A stretch of DNA of 64,000 nt from Candidatus Accumulibacter aalborgensis (GTDB lineage: Bacteria; Pseudomonadota; Gammaproteobacteria; Burkholderiales; Rhodocyclaceae), in the NCBI RefSeq assembly GCF_900089955.1, contig NZ_FLQX01000134.1, positions 1 to 64,000 on the forward strand. The letters are read 5' to 3'. A program made the translations under genes and the position numbers. The stretch's first letter is position 1, and each line of letters begins with the position of its first letter. Shown here in pieces: positions 30,412 to 38,299 of this stretch. The notes beneath the pieces were generated by a model, which saw only the letters and a program-made list of their open reading frames with translations, did not search any database and had not been told where the DNA came from.

Positions 30412-32145
30412 ATGAGCCAGATCATTGAAGCCAAAGTGCCGGATATCGGCGACTATCACGATGTGCCGGTGATCGACATCTGCGTCAAGGCCGGCGACAC
30501 GGTCAAGGTCGACGACCCCCTGGTCACCCTCGAATCCGACAAGGCGACGATGGACATCCCGAGCAGCGTTGCCGGCGTCGTCAAGGAAGTGAAGGTCGCC
30601 CTGGGCGACAAGGTCTCCGAAGGTTCGATCGTCGTCGTGATCGAGACTGCCGGCGCTGCCCAGGCGGCAGCATCCGCTCCTGCGGCGGCACCGGCCAGCG
30701 CCGCACCGGCCCCGCAGGCCGCGGCGCCGATTACCGGCAACGCCGACCTCGAATGCGAAATGCTTGTCCTCGGCGCCGGCCCGGGTGGCTACTCAGGGGC
30801 TTTCCGCAGCGCCGACCTCGGCATGCAGACCGTCCTCGTCGAGCGCTACCCGACGCTCGGCGGTGTCTGCCTGAACGTCGGTTGCATCCCGTCGAAAGCC
30901 CTGCTGCACATCGCCGGCGTGATGGACGAAGCGCAGCACATGGGCGATTGCGGTGTCAGCTTCGCAGCACCAAGCATCGACCTCGACAAACTGCGTGCCC
31001 ACAAGGACAAGGTCGTCGGCAAACTGACCGGCGGTCTCGCCGGCATGGCCAAGGGGCGCAAGGTCGAAGTCGTGCAGGGTGTCGGCCAGTTCGTCGCCCC
31101 ACATCATCTCGAAGTCGCGCTTGCCGGTGGCGGCAGCAAGCTGATCCGTTTCCAGAAAGCGATCATCGCCGCCGGCTCGCAACCCATTCCGCTGCCCTTC
31201 ATGCCCGACGACCCGCGCGTCGTCGACTCGACCGGCGCCCTCGAACTGCGGCAGATCCCCGAGCGCATGCTGGTCATCGGTGGTGGCATCATCGGCCTCG
31301 AAATGGCCAGCGTCTACTCAGCGCTCGGCTCGCGAATCACCGTCGTCGAGCTCGGGTCGGTGCTGATGCCGGGCGCTGACCGCGATCTGGTCAAGGTCTG
31401 GGAAAAGCACAACGCCCACCGCTTCGACCGCATCCTGCTCAACACCGGCGTCGTCGCCGCAGCGGCCCGCCCTGAAGGCATCGAGGTCAGCTACAGCAGC
31501 GACGAGAAGGAAGTTTTCGACCTCGTTCTGGTTGCTGTCGGCCGCTCGCCGAACGGCAAGAAGCTCGATGCCGAGAAAGCCGGCGTCGCCGTTACCGAGC
31601 GTGGCTTCATTCCCGTCGATACGCAGTTGCGCACCAACGTCCCGCACATCTTTGCCATCGGCGATATCGTCGGGCAGCCGATGCTCGCGCACAAAGGGGT
31701 GCACGAAGCGCATGTCGCAGCCGAAGCCGCACACGGCGGCAAGCGCTGTTTCGACGCCCTGCAGATCCCGTCGGTCGCCTACACCGATCCGGAAATCGCC
31801 TGGGCCGGCAAGACCGAAGATCAATGCCGGGCCGAGGGGATCACTTACGGCAAGAGCATATTCCCCTGGGCGGCTTCGGGGAGGGCTCTGGCCAACGGTC
31901 GCGCCGAGGGCTTCACCAAGCTGATCTTCGACGAAGCAACGCACCGCATCATCGGCGGCAGCATTGTCGGCACCGACGCCGGCGACCTGATCGGCGAAGT
32001 CTGTCTGGCCATCGAAATGGGCTGTGATGCCACCGACATCGGCCACACCATCCACCCGCACCCGACGCTGGGTGAGTCGGTGGGCATGGCCGCGGAGGTC
32101 TATGAGGGGGTGTGTACCGATTTGCCGGCGGTGAAGAAGAGGTAG
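30412..32145 (+). CDS. lpdA: Dihydrolipoamide dehydrogenase (PDH E3) with N-terminal lipoyl domain
   Basis: A 577-aa flavoprotein that reoxidises dihydrolipoamide with NAD+. Residues 1-80 are a lipoyl domain (ESDKATMDIP), a fusion common in betaproteobacterial E3. After an Ala/Pro linker come the FAD motif (LGAGPGGYSGAF), the redox-active disulfide (GGVCLNVGCIPSKAL), the NAD motif (VIGGGIIGLEMAS) and the C-terminal His-Glu pair (IHPHPTLGES). The ATG at 30412 is preceded by GGGAGA; a longer frame overlaps aceF and is not needed. Its last ~143 bp and the following terminator are duplicated at 32796-32993. Confidence 0.97.
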   Translation: MSQIIEAKVPDIGDYHDVPVIDICVKAGDTVKVDDPLVTLESDKATMDIPSSVAGVVKEVKVALGDKVSEGSIVVVIETAGAAQAAASAPAAAPASAAPAPQAAAPITGNADLECEMLVLGAGPGGYSGAFRSADLGMQTVLVERYPTLGGVCLNVGCIPSKALLHIAGVMDEAQHMGDCGVSFAAPSIDLDKLRAHKDKVVGKLTGGLAGMAKGRKVEVVQGVGQFVAPHHLEVALAGGGSKLIRFQKAIIAAGSQPIPLPFMPDDPRVVDSTGALELRQIPERMLVIGGGIIGLEMASVYSALGSRITVVELGSVLMPGADRDLVKVWEKHNAHRFDRILLNTGVVAAAARPEGIEVSYSSDEKEVFDLVLVAVGRSPNGKKLDAEKAGVAVTERGFIPVDTQLRTNVPHIFAIGDIVGQPMLAHKGVHEAHVAAEAAHGGKRCFDALQIPSVAYTDPEIAWAGKTEDQCRAEGITYGKSIFPWAASGRALANGRAEGFTKLIFDEATHRIIGGSIVGTDAGDLIGEVCLAIEMGCDATDIGHTIHPHPTLGESVGMAAEVYEGVCTDLPAVKKR

Positions 32146-32200
32146 GCGAAGCAAGTACCCGCCGTACAATGACGCCGCCGCACGCGAAGTACGGCGGCGT
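32003..32200 (+). repeat. 198-bp direct repeat, original copy (lpdA 3' end plus terminator stem)
   Basis: Covers the last ~47 codons of lpdA, its stop and the terminator hairpin. It aligns gap-free to 32796-32993 with five base differences. Similarity ends exactly at the foot of the hairpin. Confidence 0.95.
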
Positions 32201-32207
32201 CATCCTT
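32169..32207 (+). terminator. Hairpin after lpdA
   Basis: A perfect 12-bp stem ATGACGCCGCCG / CGGCGGCGTCAT with an 11-nt loop, followed only by CCTTTCT. The second copy, at 32964, has a proper T-run, so this upstream version may terminate less efficiently. Confidence 0.65.
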
Positions 32208-32345
32208 TCTCTGAACCGAAAGCGATACGTTTGTGTGCGTAGTCGCTTGACTGCGGATGCCGGTTTCGGAAATGATGACGGGGCGGAAAAGGGCGTTTCA
32301 GCCTTTGTCAAGCAGCGCAACAAATCTTGTTATGGGGATGTCGCC

Positions 32346-32789
32346 ATGGGAACAGACTACGAAACGGACGTGGTGGCATGGGCCAGCGAGCAAGCCCGAC
32401 TGATTCGAGCCGGGCGCTTTGATCTACTTGACCGGGAGCATATCGCGGAGGAGATTGAAGACGTGGGAAAGAGCGAGCAGCGCGAGTTGGCCACCCGAAT
32501 GGCCATCCTCCTGGCCCATCTCCTCAAGTGGCAGCATCAACCCGAGCGCCGGGGTGCGAGCTGGGAGGTGACAATCAGCAATCAGCGCCACAGAATTGCC
32601 CGTCGCCTGGACAAAACACCGAGTCTGCGCGGCTGCCTCAACGACCCGGACTGGTGGGCCGATGCCTGGGGCGATGCATGCGATCTGGCCAGTGACGAGA
32701 CGGGAATCGGGATAGACAAGCTCCCACGCAATTGTCCTTGGGCGACTGCAACCGAAGTTCTCGATGAAAATTGGCTACCGAATGGATAG
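32346..32789 (+). CDS. DUF29-family protein
   Basis: A 147-aa protein from the ATG at 32346 (MGTDYETDVVAWASEQARLI). It has the conserved DUF29 pattern: FDLLDREHIAEEIEDVGKSE, then LLAHLLKWQHQPERR, SWEVTISNQRHRIARRL and TPSLRGCLND. DUF29 proteins are small, mostly helical, often multicopy and of unknown function. The gene sits alone between two copies of the lpdA 3' end. The ribosome site is weak. Confidence 0.9.
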   Translation: MGTDYETDVVAWASEQARLIRAGRFDLLDREHIAEEIEDVGKSEQRELATRMAILLAHLLKWQHQPERRGASWEVTISNQRHRIARRLDKTPSLRGCLNDPDWWADAWGDACDLASDETGIGIDKLPRNCPWATATEVLDENWLPNG

Positions 32790-32795
32790 GGCTAC

Positions 32796-32993
32796 GTCTG
32801 GCCATCGAAATGGGCTGTGATGCCACCGACATCGGCGACGCCATCCACCCGCACCCGACGCTGGGTGAGTCGGTAGGCATGGCCGCGGAGGTCTATGAGG
32901 GGGTGTGTACCGATTTGCCGGCGGTGAAGAAGAGGTAGGCGAAGCAAGTACGCGCCGTACGATGACGCCGCCGCACGCGAAGTACGGCGGCGT
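32796..32993 (+). repeat. 198-bp direct repeat, second copy
   Basis: A gap-free copy of 32003-32200 with five differences, starting 7 bp after the DUF29 stop. It retains the lpdA stop codon and terminator stem but no start, so it is non-coding here. Confidence 0.95.
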
Positions 32994-32999
32994 TTTTTT
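32964..32999 (+). terminator. Intrinsic terminator (second copy)
   Basis: ACGCCGCCG / CGGCGGCGT stem with an 11-nt loop and a run of seven T. This is probably the ancestral lpdA terminator end, now closing the DUF29 unit. Confidence 0.85.
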
Positions 33000-33040
33000 G
33001 TCGGAGTATTCCCTTTTCAGGAGTTCGCGCAGCCAAGCTC

Positions 33041-33385
33041 CTAATTGCAGACTTGCACAGGGAATACGCCGCGGTATACTCGATTGTTATCAAATAGTTG
33101 CATCTGCTGCATGGTGCACACAGGCTGCCTTTGCGGAAGATTGTATCCGTTGGCTTTAAAGGCAATGCCCGTGTCATTTAGTTGCTGGTTCTGATTGGTA
33201 GGGGCCTGTACATGACAGTAGGTACAGCGCTGACCGGTCTGTGTTGCGAAGTATGGGGTGGCGCTAGCTGTGCTCAAGGGGAGCAGTGTCAAAGCAACGG
33301 TCGCGGTGAGTGCGGTCCGCAGCATGGCGAAACCGGATTTGGCGGTGGTGGACGAAGCGTGCAGCGAAAGCAGTCTGGTTTTCAT
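33041..33385 (-). CDS. Small secreted monoheme cytochrome-like protein
   Basis: A 114-aa protein with a signal peptide ending near STASA, then YFATQTGQRCTYCHVQAPTN, which holds a single CxxCH c-type haem site. A later QPVCTMQQMQLFDNN segment and a C-terminal Cys follow. It is probably a periplasmic electron carrier or redox sensor. The ATG at 33385 has GAGG 8 nt upstream. It lies downstream of the chemoreceptor gene but 260 bp away, so it may be independent. Confidence 0.8.
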   Translation of the reverse strand: MKTRLLSLHASSTTAKSGFAMLRTALTATVALTLLPLSTASATPYFATQTGQRCTYCHVQAPTNQNQQLNDTGIAFKANGYNLPQRQPVCTMQQMQLFDNNRVYRGVFPVQVCN

Positions 33386-33645
33386 ATGGCGCCTCAAAAT
33401 GAACTGGTTGGATTGCTACAAAACACTACTTTTTTCAGCCGCCCAAGGCTCGCCTCTCCCTAATGGTCTGCGCACTCGAACATTGTATTCCATGACTCGA
33501 CTCAACCATATGCTTGCCAGGATAGTAGTTCGATGTTACATGATGTGTCAATGAGATCGGGGTAAGCAGTCCCAGCCTGCTGTTCACCCTTTCCGATGCT
33601 GCGGTGGATTATCGGCAAGATGCCAGCCAGCGTTGATCTTCGTAC

Positions 33646-35292
33646 TCACACTTTGAAATACGAAACTGCGGCCTGGAGTTCTCCCGCGAGTTTTTTCAAC
33701 TGCTCGGCAGCGTCGGCGTTGCATCGGGCCGCGGCATCGGTCTCTTCCGTCATCGAGGCAATGCTCTCCACGTGACCGGCGATGCTTGTGGCGGCGATCG
33801 CCTGCTCCGCGGTGGCGTTGGCCACATCACGGGCCCTGGCCAGAGAATCCTCGGCATGGCGCAGGATCTCGTCGAGCACCGCCGTGGCCTGCAAGGCGAG
33901 TTCCTGCCCCTGGCGCACCTTGGGCTCGGCGCTCTGCATGGCCGATACGGCTGCGCTGGTATCCCCCTGGATCGTGCTGACCATCTGGCCGATCTGAGCC
34001 GTGGCCTGCGTCGTCCGTTCTGCCAGCTTGCGCACCTCGTCAGCCACCACGGCGAATCCCCGCCCCTGGTCGCCGGCACGCGCCGCTTCGATGGCGGCAT
34101 TCAGGGCCAGCAGATTGGTCTGATCGGCGATCTCCTTGATCACATTGGTAATCGTGCCGATGTCCCGGGAGCGGCCTACGAGGGAATCGATACGCGTCGC
34201 TGAATCCCGCACCGAAACGGCAATCCCCTCGATTTCACCCGCCGCTCGGCGGACGACATCGGCGCCCTGGTTTGCCAGCTCAGTCGTCTTGCGGGAATTG
34301 TCCTCGGTCATGTGGGCAAGCCCGGATACTTCGCTGATGCTGACCGTGAGCTCTTCGATGGACGCAGCGCTGGCGGCACTGGCTTCAGCCTGGTTTCGTG
34401 CAGCCAGGCTGATTTCGCTGGCCGCGATGGACAACTCGCCGGATTCCCTGGCGAGCATTTCGGTACCCTGGTTAATATCGAGAACGACGCCATGCAGCCT
34501 GGCCTGCATGGTCGCCAGCGCGCTCAGCAGATTGCCGTCCTGACTGCTGCTTGAGGTGATGCTCCGGGTCAGGTCTCCCTGGGACAAGCTTTCGACCTGG
34601 GCAACTGCCAGCGCGGGTTCGCCACCGATCTGCTGTTGCACGCTGCGGTTGATGGTCCAGCAGAGGGCTCCGAGCAATACGCTGATCAACCCCACGAAGG
34701 CAATGCTGCTGCGGGCACTGCGCCAGAAGGCGGCGTCCACATCCTCGATGTATATACCCGTGGCCAGCCACCAGCCCCAGGGCGCGAAGACCTTGGCGTA
34801 GGCGATCTTGGCGATCGGCTTGTCGGCGCCAGGCTTGGCGAACAGGTAATCCATTGTCGCCTCGCCATTGCGCTGCAGCAGTTCGATCCACTCCTTGACG
34901 TAGGTTTTCCCGGTCGGGTCCGTGGCATCGAGCGTGTTCTTGCCTTCCCGCTCGGGTCTGGTGCCGTGCATCATGGTCGTGCCGCTGAAGTCGTAGATGA
35001 ACAGGTAGTCGTCTTCGTTGAACCGGCTCCCGCGCAGAGCGTCCTTGGCCGACTGCTGAGCCTCTTCCTGGCTCAACTTGCCCGCCTGCTGCAGCGCGTA
35101 CTGATGTTGCAGCACGCCAATGGCCGAATTGACGACGGCGCGGATGGCCAGGCGCTTTTCCTCCAGCATGTGCTGGCGCAGTTCGAAGACCGAATAGCTT
35201 CCCAAGGCGAGCAGGCCCAGCAGCATGCCAATGAGCAAGGCATAAAGGCGGGTCCTCAAAGTCAACTTTCGCGCCACAGCGAGCATGGTCAT
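33646..35292 (-). CDS. Methyl-accepting chemotaxis protein with single Cache domain
   Basis: A 548-aa chemoreceptor. TM1 (about 13-33) precedes a periplasmic sCache_2-type sensor (about 40-190; [20 protein letters not shown], then [17 protein letters not shown]). TM2 lies at about 200-218. A HAMP-like linker and a full cytoplasmic signalling region follow, with the highly conserved tip [20 protein letters not shown]. No C-terminal CheR-docking pentapeptide is visible; it ends AVSYFKV. The ATG at 35292 has GGAGAC upstream. The ligand is unknown; small organic acids are typical for this sensor class. Confidence 0.93.
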   Translation of the reverse strand: MTMLAVARKLTLRTRLYALLIGMLLGLLALGSYSVFELRQHMLEEKRLAIRAVVNSAIGVLQHQYALQQAGKLSQEEAQQSAKDALRGSRFNEDDYLFIYDFSGTTMMHGTRPEREGKNTLDATDPTGKTYVKEWIELLQRNGEATMDYLFAKPGADKPIAKIAYAKVFAPWGWWLATGIYIEDVDAAFWRSARSSIAFVGLISVLLGALCWTINRSVQQQIGGEPALAVAQVESLSQGDLTRSITSSSSQDGNLLSALATMQARLHGVVLDINQGTEMLARESGELSIAASEISLAARNQAEASAASAASIEELTVSISEVSGLAHMTEDNSRKTTELANQGADVVRRAAGEIEGIAVSVRDSATRIDSLVGRSRDIGTITNVIKEIADQTNLLALNAAIEAARAGDQGRGFAVVADEVRKLAERTTQATAQIGQMVSTIQGDTSAAVSAMQSAEPKVRQGQELALQATAVLDEILRHAEDSLARARDVANATAEQAIAATSIAGHVESIASMTEETDAAARCNADAAEQLKKLAGELQAAVSYFKV

Positions 35293-35638
35293 GTCTCCAG
35301 GTTGTGCCTCAATGATGGCTGCAACGATTGCGCGCAGGAGGGCGCAAGGGATTGGTCCGGCAGGGAGTCGGTTGGACAGTATACTCACCTTCCGAAGCCG
35401 GCAGACCAGGGGGCCGGCAGAAATATGGACACGCGAGGCAAACAACCGGAGCAGCGTTGACGGCTTTTGTTAAGATGGAGCCCGAAAATGTCGTGAGCGC
35501 GGAGTGTGCACCTTGCCCCTGGATTTGGGTACAGTACACAGTGGTGCCGTGGCCTCGTCGACGTGAACGGCAGGAATGTTCCGGCCCGCATCGGGATGGG
35601 CTGCTTTGCGGACGACCATCGTTGCCAAAGGGAAGGGG
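35293..35638. other. Divergent intergenic region, chemoreceptor / FeeM-PilZ gene
   Basis: About 345 bp between two divergently transcribed genes. No recognisable gene or strong sigma70 match was found; it should hold both promoters. Confidence 0.4.
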
Positions 35639-36949
35639 ATGACCAGAAGACTAGTGTCAAGGGTACGAAAGGCGCTGCACGGGGTGCTGCGCAAGTTGTT
35701 CAATGTTCTCCCACAAAACCGGCGCTTCGCTATCTATCGAACGTTTGTCGATTGCGACCCGGCACCAAGCGAGCGCCTGGTGCTGAAGATCGCCGACACG
35801 AAGGAGGAGCTGGAGGCCTGCTTTACTCTGCTGCACGACGCTTATGTCGATAGCGGCTTCATGAAGCCTGATCCCTCGGGAATGCGCGTCACCATTTACC
35901 ACGCACTACCGACGACGACGACCTTGTGCGCGAAGTACGACGGACAGGTGGTCGGCACGCTGTCCTTGATCCGGGAAAGCGTGCTGGGGTTTCCATTGCA
36001 GAGGATCTTCGATCTGACGGCAATACGTGAGAAGAAGGGAAACATCGCCGAGGTTTCGGCGTTGGCGGTGCACAAGCGATTTCGCCGGACGGGCGGCAGT
36101 ATCCTGTTCCCGCTTATGAAGTTCATGTACGAATATTGCACCACTTTCTTTGATACCCGGCATCTGGTCATTGCCGTCAATCCCCGCCACATCGAGATGT
36201 ACGAATCCCTGTTGTTTTTCGAACGTCTGACACAGAATGTGGTCGAGAATTACGATTTTGTGAATGGCGCGCCGGCGGTGGGAGCGACACTCGACCTCGG
36301 CTCGGCGCCAGAGATCTTCAAGAAGCATTACGGGTCCAAACCACCGAAACGAAATCTGTTTGCTTTTTTCACCGCGGTCAGGCTGTCCAACATCAAACTG
36401 CCGCAACGACGCTTCTACACCACCAACGATCCGGTGCTGACGCCGGACCTGCTCGATCATTTCTTCAATGTGCGGACGCACGTGTTTGCTCAGTTGAGCG
36501 ATCGGAAGAAGTGTTTGCTGCACACCATCTACGATCTGCCGGCGTATCAGGGCGTTCTGCCGGCGATTGGCGCAGGCGGTCAGGACGACCAGGTTCGCCG
36601 GCGTCACCGACGCTTTTCGGTCAGATGCCCAGGCAGATTTTCGGTGGTGGCACCCGACGGATGCGAGACCAAATACAAGATCGAGATTACCCAACTCTCA
36701 CGCTACGGTTTCCAGGCGCACTCGCGCTCCGCTGTGCCGATCAATGTCTGGGGTGAAGTGACTATCCAGTTGGGCCCCGCCGAAGTGTCGAGAATACAGG
36801 TCGAGGCATCCAGGGACACGGGAAATGGCGTCTACGGCTTCCGTCTGGGTGAGCCCGACCTGATCTGGCGGAAATTCGTCAACGCGCTCTATAGCGGAAG
36901 CACCCACGCCGATCTTGAGAACGCGACGCGCTTCATGACCGACAGATGA
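35639..36949 (+). CDS. FeeM-like N-acyl amino acid synthase (GNAT fold) fused to a PilZ domain
   Basis: A 436-aa protein. Residues ~45-240 resemble FeeM/autoinducer-synthase-type GNAT acyltransferases: CFTLLHDAYVDSGFMKPDPS, then CAKYDGQVVGTLSLIRES, EVSALAVHKRFRRTGGSILF and VNPRHIEMYESLLFFERL. FeeM enzymes join acyl chains to amino acids. Residues ~318-420 look like PilZ, the c-di-GMP receptor: RRHRRFSVR supplies RxxxR and TQLSRYGF the second motif, with Gln where Asp/Asn is usual. The start at 35639 follows GGGAAGG; the upstream in-frame extension is unlike the family. The fusion suggests acyl-amino-acid synthesis controlled by c-di-GMP; that is inference. Confidence 0.75.
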   Translation: MTRRLVSRVRKALHGVLRKLFNVLPQNRRFAIYRTFVDCDPAPSERLVLKIADTKEELEACFTLLHDAYVDSGFMKPDPSGMRVTIYHALPTTTTLCAKYDGQVVGTLSLIRESVLGFPLQRIFDLTAIREKKGNIAEVSALAVHKRFRRTGGSILFPLMKFMYEYCTTFFDTRHLVIAVNPRHIEMYESLLFFERLTQNVVENYDFVNGAPAVGATLDLGSAPEIFKKHYGSKPPKRNLFAFFTAVRLSNIKLPQRRFYTTNDPVLTPDLLDHFFNVRTHVFAQLSDRKKCLLHTIYDLPAYQGVLPAIGAGGQDDQVRRRHRRFSVRCPGRFSVVAPDGCETKYKIEITQLSRYGFQAHSRSAVPINVWGEVTIQLGPAEVSRIQVEASRDTGNGVYGFRLGEPDLIWRKFVNALYSGSTHADLENATRFMTDR

Positions 36950-37010
36950 TCCGGCGCGGCACGACGAGAGGCGCTCCGCCCGTCTTGCCGCCGCCGAGGT
37001 CAGTGAGTCC

Positions 37011-38132
37011 TCAAGGCGGCCCGGAAGCGTCGTGACCGCGACCGCTCACCCCGCCGCCAGCCGCTTGCAGTCGCCGCCGGTAGTGTGCCGGCGCCATACC
37101 GGTCCACCTCAGGAAGGCCCGGTAGAAGGCCGCCGTGTCGGCGAAACCCAGGTCAGCGGCAATCTGCGCCACCGGGCGTCCGCTCTTGGCCAGGCTGTTG
37201 ATCGCCACGTCGCGGCGCAGCGCGTCCTTGACGGCCTGGAAGCTTGATCCCTCCTCTTCGAGTCGACGGTGCAGCGTGCGTGGCGAAATGTGCAAGGCAC
37301 AGGCGACTTCCGCCAGCGCCTTGGGCACCGGCAGCGCATCGCGCAGGGCCCTGCGCACGCGTAAGACCATTTCGCGGTCGCGGCGGTACAGGGTCGTCAG
37401 CTTGCCGGGTGCGCCATCGAGGAAGGTTTGCAGGGCGGTTTCGTCGCGACGGATCGGCAACTCGAGCAGGTTGGCGGCAAAGGTGGCGGTCAGCTTTTCG
37501 GCGTCAAATATCGAGTGCGCCGTGTAGATCAGCGCATAATCATCCGCATGCTCCGGCCGTGGGTAGGGAAAGGCCACCGAGTCGAGAACGATGCCGCGTC
37601 CGACGAGCCACGAAAAAAGCCCGTGCAGCAGGCGCAGCAACCATTCAAAGGCGAAGACCCGGCCGATGTGCAGTGGGCGGGCTTCGGTGATCACCAGGTA
37701 GGCCAGTTCCTGCCGGCTGTCGAGACGGACGGCGAAATCGGGGAGCACCAGGCGCAGAAAGCGGATGCTGCGTTCGATTGCCCCGGCCAGCGTCGGAGCC
37801 GTGATGATGCTGCGACAGAGGAACTCGAAGGTGCCGGCGCGTAGCGGAACGGAAAACAGGCCGAAGCCCTCGTCGTCGAGTTCGTGGTTGATCAGGTTGT
37901 AAAGTTCGGCATAGCGGTCTATGGGAACCCGAGCGGAGGCGTCGCTCAGGACCTCCGCAGGGATGTGAGCGCGTTCGAGCAGCGGCTCGGTCGCCTGTCC
38001 TGCATGTCGCAGACCGGCCAGCATTCCGTCCACGAAGGCCACCGCCACCGACGCTCTTGTCGTGGTCGGGCCGCCCCCAACTGGCGGGACGGAACCGGAC
38101 ATAGGCCTGGCGGTCTTCTCAGGGTAGGGCAT
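37011..38132 (-). CDS. AraC-family regulator with arabinose-binding-like N-terminal domain
   Basis: A 373-aa protein. Residues ~30-230 match the N-terminal domain of OruR/ArgR-like AraC regulators (VPIDRYAELYNLINHELDDE, then FGLFSVPLRAGTFEFLCRSI). The C-terminal double helix-turn-helix is clear (ISPRTLHRRLEEEGSSFQAV, then DLGFADTAAFYRAFLRWTGM). It is divergent from icmF across a 167-bp gap, so it is a good candidate regulator of the mutase; the effector is unknown. Confidence 0.9.
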   Translation of the reverse strand: MPYPEKTARPMSGSVPPVGGGPTTTRASVAVAFVDGMLAGLRHAGQATEPLLERAHIPAEVLSDASARVPIDRYAELYNLINHELDDEGFGLFSVPLRAGTFEFLCRSIITAPTLAGAIERSIRFLRLVLPDFAVRLDSRQELAYLVITEARPLHIGRVFAFEWLLRLLHGLFSWLVGRGIVLDSVAFPYPRPEHADDYALIYTAHSIFDAEKLTATFAANLLELPIRRDETALQTFLDGAPGKLTTLYRRDREMVLRVRRALRDALPVPKALAEVACALHISPRTLHRRLEEEGSSFQAVKDALRRDVAINSLAKSGRPVAQIAADLGFADTAAFYRAFLRWTGMAPAHYRRRLQAAGGGVSGRGHDASGPP

Positions 38133-38154
38133 CGTCTTCTCGCAAGGTAGTGTA

Positions 38155-38183
38155 TTGACAGATATTTCAAGTTGGCAATATTT
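38155..38183 (+). promoter_or_regulatory. Candidate icmF promoter
   Basis: A perfect -35 TTGACA with a 17-bp spacer to ATATTT, a poor -10, in the AraC/icmF gap. A strong -35 with a weak -10 would fit an activator-dependent promoter. Confidence 0.35.
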
Positions 38184-38299
38184 ACATTGTTTGCGGCGTA
38201 TTGGGTAATGGCTTTATTGCAGCCACCTTTCTACCATGTGTGTTCCTGTGCAATTCCTGGTACCCCGAACCTTTCTGATTTTTGTGGAGCGCGAACGCC

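Noticed and set aside
32003-32993. Insertion sequence carrying DUF29
   Set aside because: The flanking repeats are lpdA sequence, not terminal inverted repeats, and there is no transposase or integrase between them.
38133-38299. Cobalamin riboswitch before the B12-dependent mutase gene
   Set aside because: Only 167 bp, no B12-box-like sequence or conserved stems seen; the gene uses cobalamin and need not be repressed by it.
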